A stretch of DNA of 18,082 nucleotides from an uncultured Faecalibacterium sp. (GTDB lineage Bacteria > Bacillota > Clostridia > Oscillospirales > Ruminococcaceae), in contig CAKTFD010000042.1 of NCBI GenBank assembly GCA_934553285.1, forward strand, positions 1 through 18,082. The letters run 5' to 3'. This document shows, one piece after another, positions 6,837-13,440 of this stretch. Every line of letters begins with the position of its first letter. Position 1 is the first letter of the stretch. The position numbers were made by a program, and so were the translations under genes. The notes beneath the pieces were generated by a model. It did not search any database and was not told the DNA's origin. It saw only the letters and a program-made list of their open reading frames with translations.

Positions 6837-8276
6837 TCAGCCCAGGTCGGCACCGTTAGAGGCAATGACCTTTTTGTACCAGTAGAAGCTGTCCTTGCGC
6901 TCGCGGCTCAGATCGCCGGTGCCATCATCGAACTTATTGACATAGATAAAGCCGTAGCGCTTGGCCATCTCGCCGGTAGAGGCGCTCACCAGATCGATGC
7001 AGCCCCAGGGGGTGTAGCCCATCAGATCCACGCCGTCCTTCACAGCCTCGGCCATCTGCGCAATGTGGTCGCGCAGGTAGTCGATGCGGTAGCTGTCGTG
7101 GACGATGCCGTCCTCGCCTTTTACATCGTGGGCACCCAGGCCGTTTTCCACCACCATCAGGGGGATCTGGTAACGGCCATAGATCTCGTTCAGTGCATAG
7201 CGCAGGCCCTTGGGGTCGATCTGCCAGCCCCAGTCGCTGGCTTTCAGGTAGGGGTTCTTCACGCCGCCCAGCAGGTTGCCGCCAATGTCCTCCACATCCT
7301 TGTGGGTAGTCACGCAGCTGGTCATGTAGTAGCTGAAGGTGTAAAAATCCACCACGCCCTTCTTCAAGGTCTCGGCGTCCTCCGGCTCCATCCGGATCTC
7401 CACGCCCAGCTCCTTCCACAGGCGCTTTGCAAAGTAGGGGTACTCGCCGCGCACATGCACATCGCCGCAGTACCAGTTGTGCTCGTTCATGCTCTGCTGG
7501 TTGGCCAGCTGGTCATCCGGGTCGCAGGTCATGGCGTAGCTCTGGCCGTAGGCCAGCATACAGCCCATCTTGAACTGGGGGTAGTGCGCATGGGCGTAGA
7601 TGATGGCCTGTGCGCTTGCCACAAACTGGTGATGCAAAGCCTGCAGGCGGGTCTGGGGGTCATCCGGTGCGCCCATGGCGGGGCCTTCGTAGCCCTGCAC
7701 GGTACCGGTGGAAAGCACCTGGCCAAAGGCCATCATGCCTGCGTTGATCTCGTTGAAGGTCAGCCAATACTTCACCTTGTCCTTGTACCGCTCAAAGATT
7801 GCCTTGCAGTAGTTCATGTAGAACTCGATCAGCTCCCGGGAAGCCCAGCCGTTGTACTTTTCCACCAGGGCGTAGGGCAGCTCGTAATGGCTGATGGTGA
7901 CCAGCGGCTCGATGCCGTGCTTCTTGCAGCAGTCAAACACGCGGTCGTAGAACGCCAGGCCCTTCTCATTGGGTTCCGTTTCCCAGCCGTTGGGGAAGAT
8001 GCGGGTCCAGTTGATGGAGGTGCGGAAGGTCTTGAAGCCCATCTCAGCGAAGAGGGCGATGTCCTCTTCATAATGATGGTAGAAATCAATGGCCTCATGG
8101 CTGGGGTACAGCCGATCCGGGTGGATGGTGGTGGTCACCCACTTGGGCACGGTGTGGGAGCCGTTGGTGCACATATCAGGCACGCTGGCGCCCTTGCCGT
8201 CCACATCCCAGGCACCCTCGAACTGGTTGGCAGCGCAGGCGCCGCCCCACAGGAAATCATCACGGAAAACGCTCAT
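6837..8276 (-). CDS. bglA: 6-phospho-beta-glucosidase, GH1
   Basis: Cytoplasmic hydrolase that splits phosphorylated beta-glucosides delivered by the PTS into glucose 6-phosphate and the aglycone or sugar. 479 residues, the normal size for GH1. Acid/base Glu176 is in TFNEINAG and nucleophile Glu377 is in VVENGLGA. The phosphate-binding signature Ser433-x5-Lys439-x-Tyr441 (in SASTGEMAKRYGFIY) separates phospho-glycosidases from plain beta-glucosidases. The N-terminal FLWGGACAANQFEGAW block is also typical. AAAGGAG lies 9 nt before ATG 8276. It is the last gene of the operon, downstream of an intercistronic terminator-like hairpin, so it may be made in smaller amounts than the permease. The gene name follows the family; bglB or bglH would fit as well. 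Confidence 0.94.
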   Translation of the reverse strand: MSVFRDDFLWGGACAANQFEGAWDVDGKGASVPDMCTNGSHTVPKWVTTTIHPDRLYPSHEAIDFYHHYEEDIALFAEMGFKTFRTSINWTRIFPNGWETEPNEKGLAFYDRVFDCCKKHGIEPLVTISHYELPYALVEKYNGWASRELIEFYMNYCKAIFERYKDKVKYWLTFNEINAGMMAFGQVLSTGTVQGYEGPAMGAPDDPQTRLQALHHQFVASAQAIIYAHAHYPQFKMGCMLAYGQSYAMTCDPDDQLANQQSMNEHNWYCGDVHVRGEYPYFAKRLWKELGVEIRMEPEDAETLKKGVVDFYTFSYYMTSCVTTHKDVEDIGGNLLGGVKNPYLKASDWGWQIDPKGLRYALNEIYGRYQIPLMVVENGLGAHDVKGEDGIVHDSYRIDYLRDHIAQMAEAVKDGVDLMGYTPWGCIDLVSASTGEMAKRYGFIYVNKFDDGTGDLSRERKDSFYWYKKVIASNGADLG

Positions 8277-8305
8277 AGTGTTTTTCTCCTTTGTTCAGCT
8301 GATAT

Positions 8306-8367
8306 AAAAAGCGGGGCAGGCCCTTTGCGGCTGCGGCCCTGCACGGCCTGTGGCCGGAGCCTGCCCC
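8306..8367 (-). terminator. intercistronic terminator-like hairpin between EIIBC and bglA
   Basis: On the minus strand GGGGCAGGC (8367-8359) pairs with GCCTGCCCC (8321-8313), followed by GC and a run of five T (8310-8306). The 37-nt loop is GC-rich and contains further pairing (GGCC/GGCC). It lies 30 nt before the bglA start, inside the operon. It may be a partial terminator that lowers bglA expression, or an RNA-processing or stability element for the bglP part. Confidence 0.75.
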
Positions 8368-8412
8368 TGGATACGGATATCTATAAAACCCCTGCTAAAA
8401 ATGTGGTGCGGT

Positions 8413-10074
8413 TTACTTTTTTGCCTTGGCAGGCTCATCGGAGTAGGTCACATAGACCATTACGAAGGCCAGCACAACGGCGATCAGGGAGATGACGATG
8501 GATGCGATCATGCCAGAGATATCGTTGGTAACAGTATTGATGTAAGCGGTGTAGCCAAAGATGCCGGTACCTGCGCTGGTGTAGCCGGTAACATTAAACG
8601 CCATCAGGGCAGCGCCGGTAATGGCACCCACGATGCAGGTGATGATAAAGGGCTTCTTCTTGGGCAGGGTCAGGCCGTAGATCGCCGGCTCGGTAACGCC
8701 TGCGATACCGGAGATCAGTGCGGGGACGCACAGGCTCTTGGTCTTGCTGTTCTTAGTCTTGAGGTAAATTGCCAGCACAGCACCGCACTGTGCAAAGGTG
8801 CAGCCGAACATACCGGTCAGTGCGTTGGAGTAGCCCTTGGTGGCCAGGTCGTTCAGCATCAGAGGCACGGTAGCCCAGTGCAGACCGAACATGACCAGGA
8901 TCTGCCACAGGCCGCCCACAACAGCGCCCAGCAGGATGCCGTTAAAGTTTGCGATCGCATTGAGTGCAATGCCCAGGCCATCGCCCAGCAGAGAGGTGAT
9001 GGGTCCGATGATCCACAGCGTGAGGATAAAGGTAACGCCGCAGGTGATGAGCGGCACAAAGAACAGCTTGCAGGAATCCGGGATGAACTTTTTATACTTC
9101 TTCTCGAACCAGGCTGCAAATGCGATGGCGCAGACGATGGGGAGAACGCTGGAGGTGTAGTTGCCGGAAGCAGGCATAACGACCGGAATACCGAACAGGT
9201 TGGAGATATCCATGCCGGAAGTGGTGGACAGGTACGGGTACAGCAGCGCTGCACCAATGGTCATACCCTCCAGCTCCGGCAGGCCAAACTTTTTGGAGGC
9301 GGTGTAGGCCAGCAGCATGGGCATAAAGTAGAAAAAGCTGTCGCCCAGGGAGTACAGGATATTGTAGGTGCCGCTGGTGCTGCTGAGCACGCCGATGGCA
9401 ACGAACAGGGAGATAAAGCCCTTTACGATACCGGTGGCAGCCAGCACGCCCAGGCAGGGTGCAAACACTGTAGTAACGATGCTGACAAAGGCGTTGAACA
9501 GGCTCTGCTTTTCCTTGGGGGCTTCGGCACTGCCGGTGGCGTTGCCGTTATCGTCCACAGCGCCGCCCGGGGTAATGTGGCCCACGGTGCACACAGCATC
9601 GTACACATCGGCAACCTGCTGGCCGATGACCACCATATACTGCCCGCCGGACTGGATCACGGTCACGATGCCGTCGGTTTCTTTCAGCACATCGGTGTTT
9701 GCCTTGCTCTCGTCCTGCAGCTTGAAGCGCAGGCGGGTCATGCAGTGGGTCAGGGACACGATATTGCTCTTGCCGCCCACGTTCTGGATGATAATGCGCG
9801 CAAGGCCATCATATTTACTAGCCATAAGTAGATTCTCCTTTTTACGTTCTTCGTATGCCTGTGCGGTCAGCTCCAGCCGCAGCCTGCCGTTGTTCACGCT
9901 GACTGCCGCGATGTACGGCAGTGCCGCCAGCGCCGGACCGTCTGCAAGGCTTTCGTCCTTGAGCGTCAGGGTCAGCTTTGCGCCGCGGCGCACCGCTGCG
10001 GCGACGTTTGCCTCGCCGCCTGCCAGCGGATACAGGGCGTGCAGCAGTTCCTGCGGGTCATGTTCGTCCTGCAT
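8413..10074 (-). CDS. bglP: PTS beta-glucoside transporter EIIBC with extra N-terminal EIIB-like segment
   Basis: Imports and phosphorylates beta-glucosides. The core (470 residues from ATG 9825) has an EIIB domain with phosphorylatable Cys28 in SLTHCMTRLRFKL, then an EIIC membrane domain of the glucose superfamily with the signature VTEPAIYG followed by LTLPKKKPF. There is no C-terminal EIIA domain, unlike E. coli BglF. The frame stays open upstream: ATG 10074, with GGGAGG 9 nt before it, adds 83 residues that look like a decayed EIIB domain (AGGEANVAAAV, LTLTLKDES) without a cysteine. A second strong ribosome site, AAAAAGGAG (9843-9835), is 9 nt from ATG 9825. So either the long form (553 residues), the short form, or both are made; a database entry starting at 9825 would not surprise me. 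Regulated by the RAT switch just upstream. Confidence 0.9.
   Translation of the reverse strand: MQDEHDPQELLHALYPLAGGEANVAAAVRRGAKLTLTLKDESLADGPALAALPYIAAVSVNNGRLRLELTAQAYEERKKENLLMASKYDGLARIIIQNVGGKSNIVSLTHCMTRLRFKLQDESKANTDVLKETDGIVTVIQSGGQYMVVIGQQVADVYDAVCTVGHITPGGAVDDNGNATGSAEAPKEKQSLFNAFVSIVTTVFAPCLGVLAATGIVKGFISLFVAIGVLSSTSGTYNILYSLGDSFFYFMPMLLAYTASKKFGLPELEGMTIGAALLYPYLSTTSGMDISNLFGIPVVMPASGNYTSSVLPIVCAIAFAAWFEKKYKKFIPDSCKLFFVPLITCGVTFILTLWIIGPITSLLGDGLGIALNAIANFNGILLGAVVGGLWQILVMFGLHWATVPLMLNDLATKGYSNALTGMFGCTFAQCGAVLAIYLKTKNSKTKSLCVPALISGIAGVTEPAIYGLTLPKKKPFIITCIVGAITGAALMAFNVTGYTSAGTGIFGYTAYINTVTNDISGMIASIVISLIAVVLAFVMVYVTYSDEPAKAKK
9823..9843 (-). promoter_or_regulatory. internal ribosome binding site and start within the EIIBC gene
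   Basis: AAAAAGGAG (9843-9835) stands 9 nt before ATG 9825-9823, in frame with the long ORF. The site itself is translated as the linker Lys-Lys-Glu in the long form. It gives the classical EIIBC N-terminus MASKYDGLA. It is as good a site as any gene start in the window. Confidence 0.8.
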
Positions 10075-10131
10075 CTTTTTAAGCCTCCCTTGCACAGAGC
10101 ATACAAAACTCTGCCATTATAGTGTCAAACC

Positions 10132-10170
10132 AAAAAACATATAAACGCAGCCCTCGCGCGCCGGGCCGCG
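10132..10170 (-). terminator. second hairpin with U-tract upstream of EIIBC
   Basis: On the minus strand CGCGGCCC (10170-10163) pairs with GGGCTGCG (10153-10146) with one G-U pair, followed by TTTATATGTTTTTT (10145-10132). It lies between the RAT-linked terminator and the EIIBC start and may be a backup terminator or a 5' stabilising hairpin. No RAT-like sequence overlaps it. Confidence 0.5.
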
Positions 10171-10181
10171 GCTATATCAGT

Positions 10182-10273
10182 AAAAAAGAAAAATCACCCA
10201 AAGCATGAGCCGCTGCAGCGGTACAAAAACCCATAAAAAGGCCTGTACAGCTGGTGCTCGATGTCCTGGGTGA
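10182..10273 (-). terminator. RAT-controlled terminator between licT and bglP (t2)
   Basis: On the minus strand TCACCC (10273-10268) pairs with GGGTGA (10199-10194), and inner segments continue the stem: CAT/ATG, GAGC/GCTC and CAGCTGTAC/GTACCGCTG (one mismatch). A long U-tract, TTTTTCTTTTTT (10193-10182), follows. The 5' arm overlaps the end of the RAT hairpin, so RAT formation opens this stem. Confidence 0.8.
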
Positions 10274-10304
10274 CGCCCCACAAACAATGTGCGGGTAACG
10301 ATCC
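10269..10304 (-). promoter_or_regulatory. RAT site 1 (LicT/BglG antiterminator target)
   Basis: The minus strand reads GGATCGTTAC at the 5' end and GGCGTCACC at the 3' end. The LicT/BglG consensus is GGATTGTTACT, a loop, then GGCAAAACC. The outer GG/CC pairs and the upper stem CAC/GTG plus CCC/GGG can form; the 5' loop base changes are T to C. At 36 nt it is longer than the usual 29-30 nt because the upper stem and loop are larger. It overlaps the 5' arm of the downstream terminator. Confidence 0.72.
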
Positions 10305-10335
10305 GTAAAACGACCGGGGATATTCAGTTGTGGGT

Positions 10336-11181
10336 TCACCCCTCCACAGCGGTGCGCTCCAGGCAGACGCGGTGGATATGCATGATGAGGTACAGCTGCT
10401 CTTCCCTGCTGCACTGCCACCCGTAGGTGTCGTGCAGAAAGGTATCGATCTGCTGTACGCAGGCATAGACCTGCGGGTACTCGTTGCGCATGGTAACAAA
10501 CATGCTGTCCATGGCGTTATCGGCGTTGAGCGGGCTGCCGTGCATCATGCGCTGTACCAGATACCGCAGATGCATACAGAACCGGGAGTAGCTGAAACTT
10601 TCCTTATTGAGCTGGATGTCCATGCCATGCTCCACGATGGCAGACAGCTCCGAGATGACCTTGGCGGTCAGGATGGTGGAATGCATATCCCCCACCTCAT
10701 TTTCCGCCGTGATGATGTGCATGGCAATGCTCACGATCTCGGTGTCCGGCAGATCCACCGCCAGGCTGCGGCACAGCTCGTGCAGCCCCTGTTTTGCGAT
10801 GGCGTACTCCTGCGGGTAGAGATGCTGGATATCATAGGCAAGCGGCACCTGGACGTTAAGTCCTTCGCGGCTGCGCTGGATGGCAAAGTTGAGATGGTCG
10901 GCCAGGGCATAGGTCAGGTTTGCATTCAGGGTGCAATCCAGTTCTTCCCGGGCTGTATCGGCGATATCGTCCGCCGCCAGAAACACGGCTTCCGGCACAT
11001 CGCGGAGAAGTGCAAAATACTTCTCGTTCACATCGTAAAAGGTGCGCTGCACGTTGGTAAGGTCGGTCAGCTCATAGGGCATGGTGGGAAACCCCAGCCC
11101 CTTGCCGAACACCACCAGCTCGCGCCCCTTTGCATCGCGGGCCAGAGCGACGTTATTATTGATCTTTTTGTAAATCTCCAT
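10336..11181 (-). CDS. licT: BglG/LicT-family transcription antiterminator
   Basis: RNA-binding antiterminator that, when the matching beta-glucoside is transported, binds RAT hairpins and prevents terminator formation. 281 residues, normal length. The N-terminal RNA-binding CAT domain (MEIYKKINNNVALARD, GKGLGF) covers about residues 1-55, followed by two PTS regulation domains. The four regulatory histidines are visible: His96 (LADHLNFAIQR), His155 (AMHIITAE), His204 (MHLRYLVQR) and His268 (LIMHIHRV). The ORF is open to 11253, but MEIYKKINN is the family start and the weak AGGCGG precedes ATG 11181. Flanked by a RAT/terminator on both sides, it should control both itself and the EIIBC and glucosidase genes. 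bglG is an equally valid name. Confidence 0.93.
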   Translation of the reverse strand: MEIYKKINNNVALARDAKGRELVVFGKGLGFPTMPYELTDLTNVQRTFYDVNEKYFALLRDVPEAVFLAADDIADTAREELDCTLNANLTYALADHLNFAIQRSREGLNVQVPLAYDIQHLYPQEYAIAKQGLHELCRSLAVDLPDTEIVSIAMHIITAENEVGDMHSTILTAKVISELSAIVEHGMDIQLNKESFSYSRFCMHLRYLVQRMMHGSPLNADNAMDSMFVTMRNEYPQVYACVQQIDTFLHDTYGWQCSREEQLYLIMHIHRVCLERTAVEG

Positions 11182-11245
11182 CTTCTGATCCGCCTCGCTG
11201 CAAAAAAAATAACTCCCCTGAAGGCCAGAACTTATAGTACCATCA

Positions 11246-11289
11246 CAAAGCAAAACGAATCAAGCATTGTAAGTGTACAAGTAATGCCT
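11246..11289 (-). terminator. weak RAT-controlled terminator upstream of licT (t1)
   Basis: On the minus strand AGGCA (11289-11285) pairs with TGCTT (11266-11262), and TTGTA/TACAA around CACT extends the stem after a 4-nt bulge. GATTCGTTTTGCTTTG follows, a U-rich but interrupted tract. The 5' arm is part of RAT site 2, so the two exclude each other. The interrupted U-tract suggests a leaky terminator. Confidence 0.55.
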
Positions 11290-11308
11290 CATGGAGAGTA
11301 ACAATCTT
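11279..11308 (-). promoter_or_regulatory. RAT site 2, upstream of licT
   Basis: The minus strand starts AAGATTGTTACT and ends GGCATTACTT over exactly 30 nt. The core GATTGTTACT equals the LicT/BglG RAT consensus, and the 3' GGC-N3-AC matches GGCAAAACC. The outer stem is AAG/CTT where the consensus has AGG/CCT, so both bases of one pair have changed together. The upper stem is CTC/GAG around CAT. Confidence 0.75.
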
Positions 11309-11364
11309 GTGTCCTTATGATACCGCAGAACAAGCCGCTTGTCCATACGGCATTCTGCCAAAAT

Positions 11365-11394
11365 ATTATGTTGCCAATTTGTGAACAATGCCAA
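11365..11394 (-). promoter_or_regulatory. beta-glucoside operon promoter
   Basis: On the minus strand TTGGCA (11394-11389), an 18-nt spacer and CATAAT (11370-11365), each five of six consensus bases. Expected start near 11358, about 50 nt before RAT site 2, so that RAT is in the transcript. The plus strand of 11309-11458 shows nothing else that I can support. Confidence 0.65.
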
Positions 11395-11453
11395 AGTCAT
11401 CCTATTCTGCCGCCTGCATTAAGGGCTTGTAAACAAGAGGGATCCCCCTGCCG

Positions 11454-11488
11454 GCAACAAGCCCCCCGGCGATCAGACCGGAGGGCTT
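11454..11488 (-). terminator. metY terminator
   Basis: AAGCCCTCCGG (11488-11478, minus) and CCGGGGGGCTT (11469-11459) form an 11-bp stem with one G-U pair and an 8-nt loop. The U-tract is short (TTGTTG). It lies 75 nt after the metY stop and before the beta-glucoside promoter. Confidence 0.75.
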
Positions 11489-11563
11489 GCTGCATGGATG
11501 AAGTGTATTGAACAGGAGAAAAAAGAGGCATCGTCCCAACGCAGGACAACGGGGATAACAGGG

Positions 11564-12853
11564 TCACAGGCTGCGGACGGCAGCAAAACCAGCTTCCAGA
11601 TCGGCAAGGATATCATCGATATGCTCGGTGCCGATGGACAGACGGATGGTGTTCTGGTAGATCTGCTGCTCGGCCAGCTCGGCATCGGTCAGCTGGCTGT
11701 GGGTGGTGGAAGCAGGGTGGATGACCAGGCTCTTTACATCCGCCACGTTGGCCAGCAGGGAGAAGATCTTCAGGTTATCGATGAAGGCAAAGGCCTCCTT
11801 ACGGCCTCCCTTGATGTTAAAGGTAAAGATGGATGCACCGCCGTTGGGGAAATACTTCTGGTACAGCGCGTGATCCGGATGATCCGGCAGCGAGGGATGG
11901 TTCACCTTTTCCACCAGCGGGTGGTTAGCGAGGAACTCCACTACCTTTTTGGTGTTCTCCACATGGCGCTCGATGCGCAGGCTGAGCGTTTCGGTGCCCT
12001 GCAGCAGCAAAAATGCGTTGAAGGGCGAGATGGTGGCACCGGTATCCCGCAGCAGGATGGCGCGGATGTAGGTAACAAAGGCAGCGGGGCCTGCAGCATC
12101 GGCAAAGGAAACACCGTGATAGCTGGGGTTGGGGGCGGCGATGTTGCCGTAGCGGCCACTGGCCTTCCAGTCAAACTTGCCGCTGTCCACGATGATGCCG
12201 CCCAGGGTGGTGCCGTGGCCGCCGATGAACTTGGTGGCGGAGTGCACCACGATATCTGCGCCGTGTTCGATGGGGCGGATGAGGTACGGGGTGCCGAAGG
12301 TGTTATCGATGACCAGCGGCAGGCCGTGCTTATGGGCGATGGCGGCAACGGCATCGATATCCGGGATATCGCTGTTGGGGTTGCCCAGCGTTTCCAGATA
12401 GACGGCCTTGGTGTTGGGCTGGATCGCAGCTTCCAGCTGTGCCAGGTCGTGGGCATCCACAAAGGTGGTGGACACGCCAAACTGGGTCAGGGTGTGGGCC
12501 AGCAGGTTGTAGCTGCCGCCATAGATGGTCTTCTGCGCCACGATGTGGTCCCCTGCCTGTGCCAGAGCCTGGATGGTGTAGGTGATAGCCGCTGCACCGG
12601 AGGCGGTAGCCAGTGCAGCTACGCCGCCCTCCAGCGCCGCAATGCGCTTTTCAAACACATCCTGGGTGGAGTTGGTCAGGCGGCCATAGATATTGCCTGC
12701 ATCCGCCAGCCCGAACCGGTCGGCGGCATGCTGGCTGTTGCGGAACACGTAGGAAGTGGTCTGGTAGATGGGCACTGCCCGGGCATCGGTGGCGGGGTCG
12801 GCCTGCTCCTGGCCGACATGGAGCTGCAGGGTCTCAAATCTATATTCAGACAT
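11564..12853 (-). CDS. metY: O-acetylhomoserine sulfhydrylase (aminocarboxypropyltransferase) MetY
   Basis: PLP enzyme that makes homocysteine (or methionine with methanethiol) from O-acetylhomoserine and sulfide; cytoplasmic. 429 residues, the length of the OAH sulfhydrylase group and longer than the 380-400 residues of MetB or MetC. The PLP lysine is Lys208 in SATKFIGGHGTT; Asp183 in VIDNTFGTPY and the Tyr in GNIYGRLTNST are family residues, and YQTTSYVF near the start is typical. GAGGT (12866-12862) lies 8 nt before ATG 12853. The gene stands alone with a long leader that contains a small ORF and a terminator, so its expression is probably set by attenuation. A close relative, cysteine synthase-like or gamma-lyase use, cannot be excluded from sequence alone. 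Confidence 0.93.
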   Translation of the reverse strand: MSEYRFETLQLHVGQEQADPATDARAVPIYQTTSYVFRNSQHAADRFGLADAGNIYGRLTNSTQDVFEKRIAALEGGVAALATASGAAAITYTIQALAQAGDHIVAQKTIYGGSYNLLAHTLTQFGVSTTFVDAHDLAQLEAAIQPNTKAVYLETLGNPNSDIPDIDAVAAIAHKHGLPLVIDNTFGTPYLIRPIEHGADIVVHSATKFIGGHGTTLGGIIVDSGKFDWKASGRYGNIAAPNPSYHGVSFADAAGPAAFVTYIRAILLRDTGATISPFNAFLLLQGTETLSLRIERHVENTKKVVEFLANHPLVEKVNHPSLPDHPDHALYQKYFPNGGASIFTFNIKGGRKEAFAFIDNLKIFSLLANVADVKSLVIHPASTTHSQLTDAELAEQQIYQNTIRLSIGTEHIDDILADLEAGFAAVRSL

Positions 12854-12897
12854 AATATTTTACCTCACAATATACAAATAGTATTATTTTTCCGTAC

Positions 12898-12933
12898 AAA
12901 AATACCCGATGCGTTCCACAAAGGCGCACCGGG
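12898..12933 (-). terminator. attenuator terminator in the metY leader
   Basis: On the minus strand CCCGGTGCG (12933-12925) pairs with CGCATCGGG (12913-12905), nine pairs with one G-U, an 11-nt loop, then TATTTTTG. It lies 45 nt before the metY start, after the small ORF. An upstream ACCGG (12954-12950) could pair with CCGGT (12932-12928) instead and act as antiterminator. Confidence 0.8.
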
Positions 12934-12961
12934 CAGTCATCATCACAAGCCGGTCGTTCCG

Positions 12962-13090
12962 TTACCTCCGCATACACCGGGGTGCAGCCAGGGGCAACGT
13001 ACCGTACACAGCCAGCGTTCCTGCCCGGTCGGCGCACATTCGCCCACAGCGGAAATTTGCATGCAGCAGCTCTTTCCAGATCAGTTTCAT
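12962..13090 (-). CDS. 42-residue leader peptide of metY (candidate)
   Basis: Small ORF with a strong ribosome site: GGAGG (13103-13099) 8 nt before ATG 13090. The product starts MKLIWKELLHANFRC, has further Met18-Cys19, and ends Pro-Arg-Cys39-Met40-Arg-Arg-stop. It resembles no family that I know. It is transcribed from the metY promoter and ends 8 nt before ACCGG, the 5' arm of a possible antiterminator. Ribosome stalling at Cys39 or Met40, as in classical leader peptides, would leave ACCGG free; ribosomes reaching the stop would cover it and let the terminator form. This is inference from positions. An upstream in-frame ATG (13198) lies in the promoter and is not used. It could also be a chance ORF in a structured leader. 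Confidence 0.55.
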   Translation of the reverse strand: MKLIWKELLHANFRCGRMCADRAGTLAVYGTLPLAAPRCMRR

Positions 13091-13196
13091 CTTTGCGCCC
13101 TCCTTCCGGTAAAACTTTTCCATCCCTCTATATTTTCCACCCACCGGGAGAACCTTGTTTTCATTTCCCCACTGGATTGGTGGATTGGATGTATGC

Positions 13197-13225
13197 ATTA
13201 TAACCCCTTATACCCAGTTTGTCAA
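13197..13225 (-). promoter_or_regulatory. metY promoter, full consensus
   Basis: On the minus strand TTGACA (13225-13220), a 17-nt spacer and TATAAT (13202-13197), both boxes perfect. Expected start near 13190, giving a 337-nt leader. Such a strong promoter with a leader terminator fits control by attenuation rather than by initiation. Confidence 0.93.
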
Positions 13226-13267
13226 TAGGTTAATTCCATTTTTTTCAAGATTGCATATTATTGCACA

Positions 13268-13303
13268 GGGCGGAGCGCGCTCCGCCCCGCCAGCGCGGGC
13301 GGG
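13268..13303. repeat. 20-bp perfect palindrome and adjacent inverted repeat
   Basis: GGGCGGAGCGCGCTCCGCCC (13268-13287) is a perfect palindrome, and CCCCGCC/GGGCGGG (about 13284-13302) overlaps its end. Neither is followed by a T-run on either strand, so they are not ordinary terminators. They lie about 45 bp upstream of the metY -35 box. Confidence 0.7.
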
Positions 13304-13314
13304 ATGCCCCATAC

Positions 13315-13357
13315 AAAAATAGCCGCGCCCCATCTGCTGGTTCAGACGAGGCGCGGC
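13315..13357 (-). terminator. terminator downstream of the ABC permease / small RNA candidate
   Basis: On the minus strand GCCGCGCC (13357-13350) pairs with GGCGCGGC (13329-13322) with an inner TCTG/CAGA stem, followed by TATTTTTG. A strong Rho-independent terminator. Confidence 0.88.
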
Positions 13358-13392
13358 GTTTGCGGTATTTGGTTTGGTGTATAGGAGGAATC

Positions 13393-13440
13393 ATGTTCCT
13401 GAGAGGGGTCTGCGGCTTTCCCCTCCCGGTATCTGTATGA
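13393..13440 (+). CDS. possible 15-residue small ORF
   Basis: On the plus strand TAGGAGGAATC leads directly into ATG 13393, and the frame runs 15 codons (starts MFLRGVCGF, ends PVSV) to TGA. The ribosome site is excellent but no convincing promoter is seen on this strand, and the same bases form hairpins in the minus-strand RNA candidate. Most likely the site is the mirror image of a CCTCCT motif on the other strand. Confidence 0.15.
   Translation: MFLRGVCGFPLPVSV

Noticed and set aside
10116..10128. TTGACACTATAAT on the minus strand as a promoter for EIIBC
   Set aside because: The two boxes are one base apart; used separately, neither has a good partner at 16-18 nt. A weak promoter is possible but not supported.
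12898..13190. SAM riboswitch or T-box in the metY leader
   Set aside because: I looked for the conserved GCAACC and GATGAAGCC blocks of SAM-I and for TGGNACCGCG of T-boxes; only GTGGAACGC in the terminator loop is vaguely similar to the latter.
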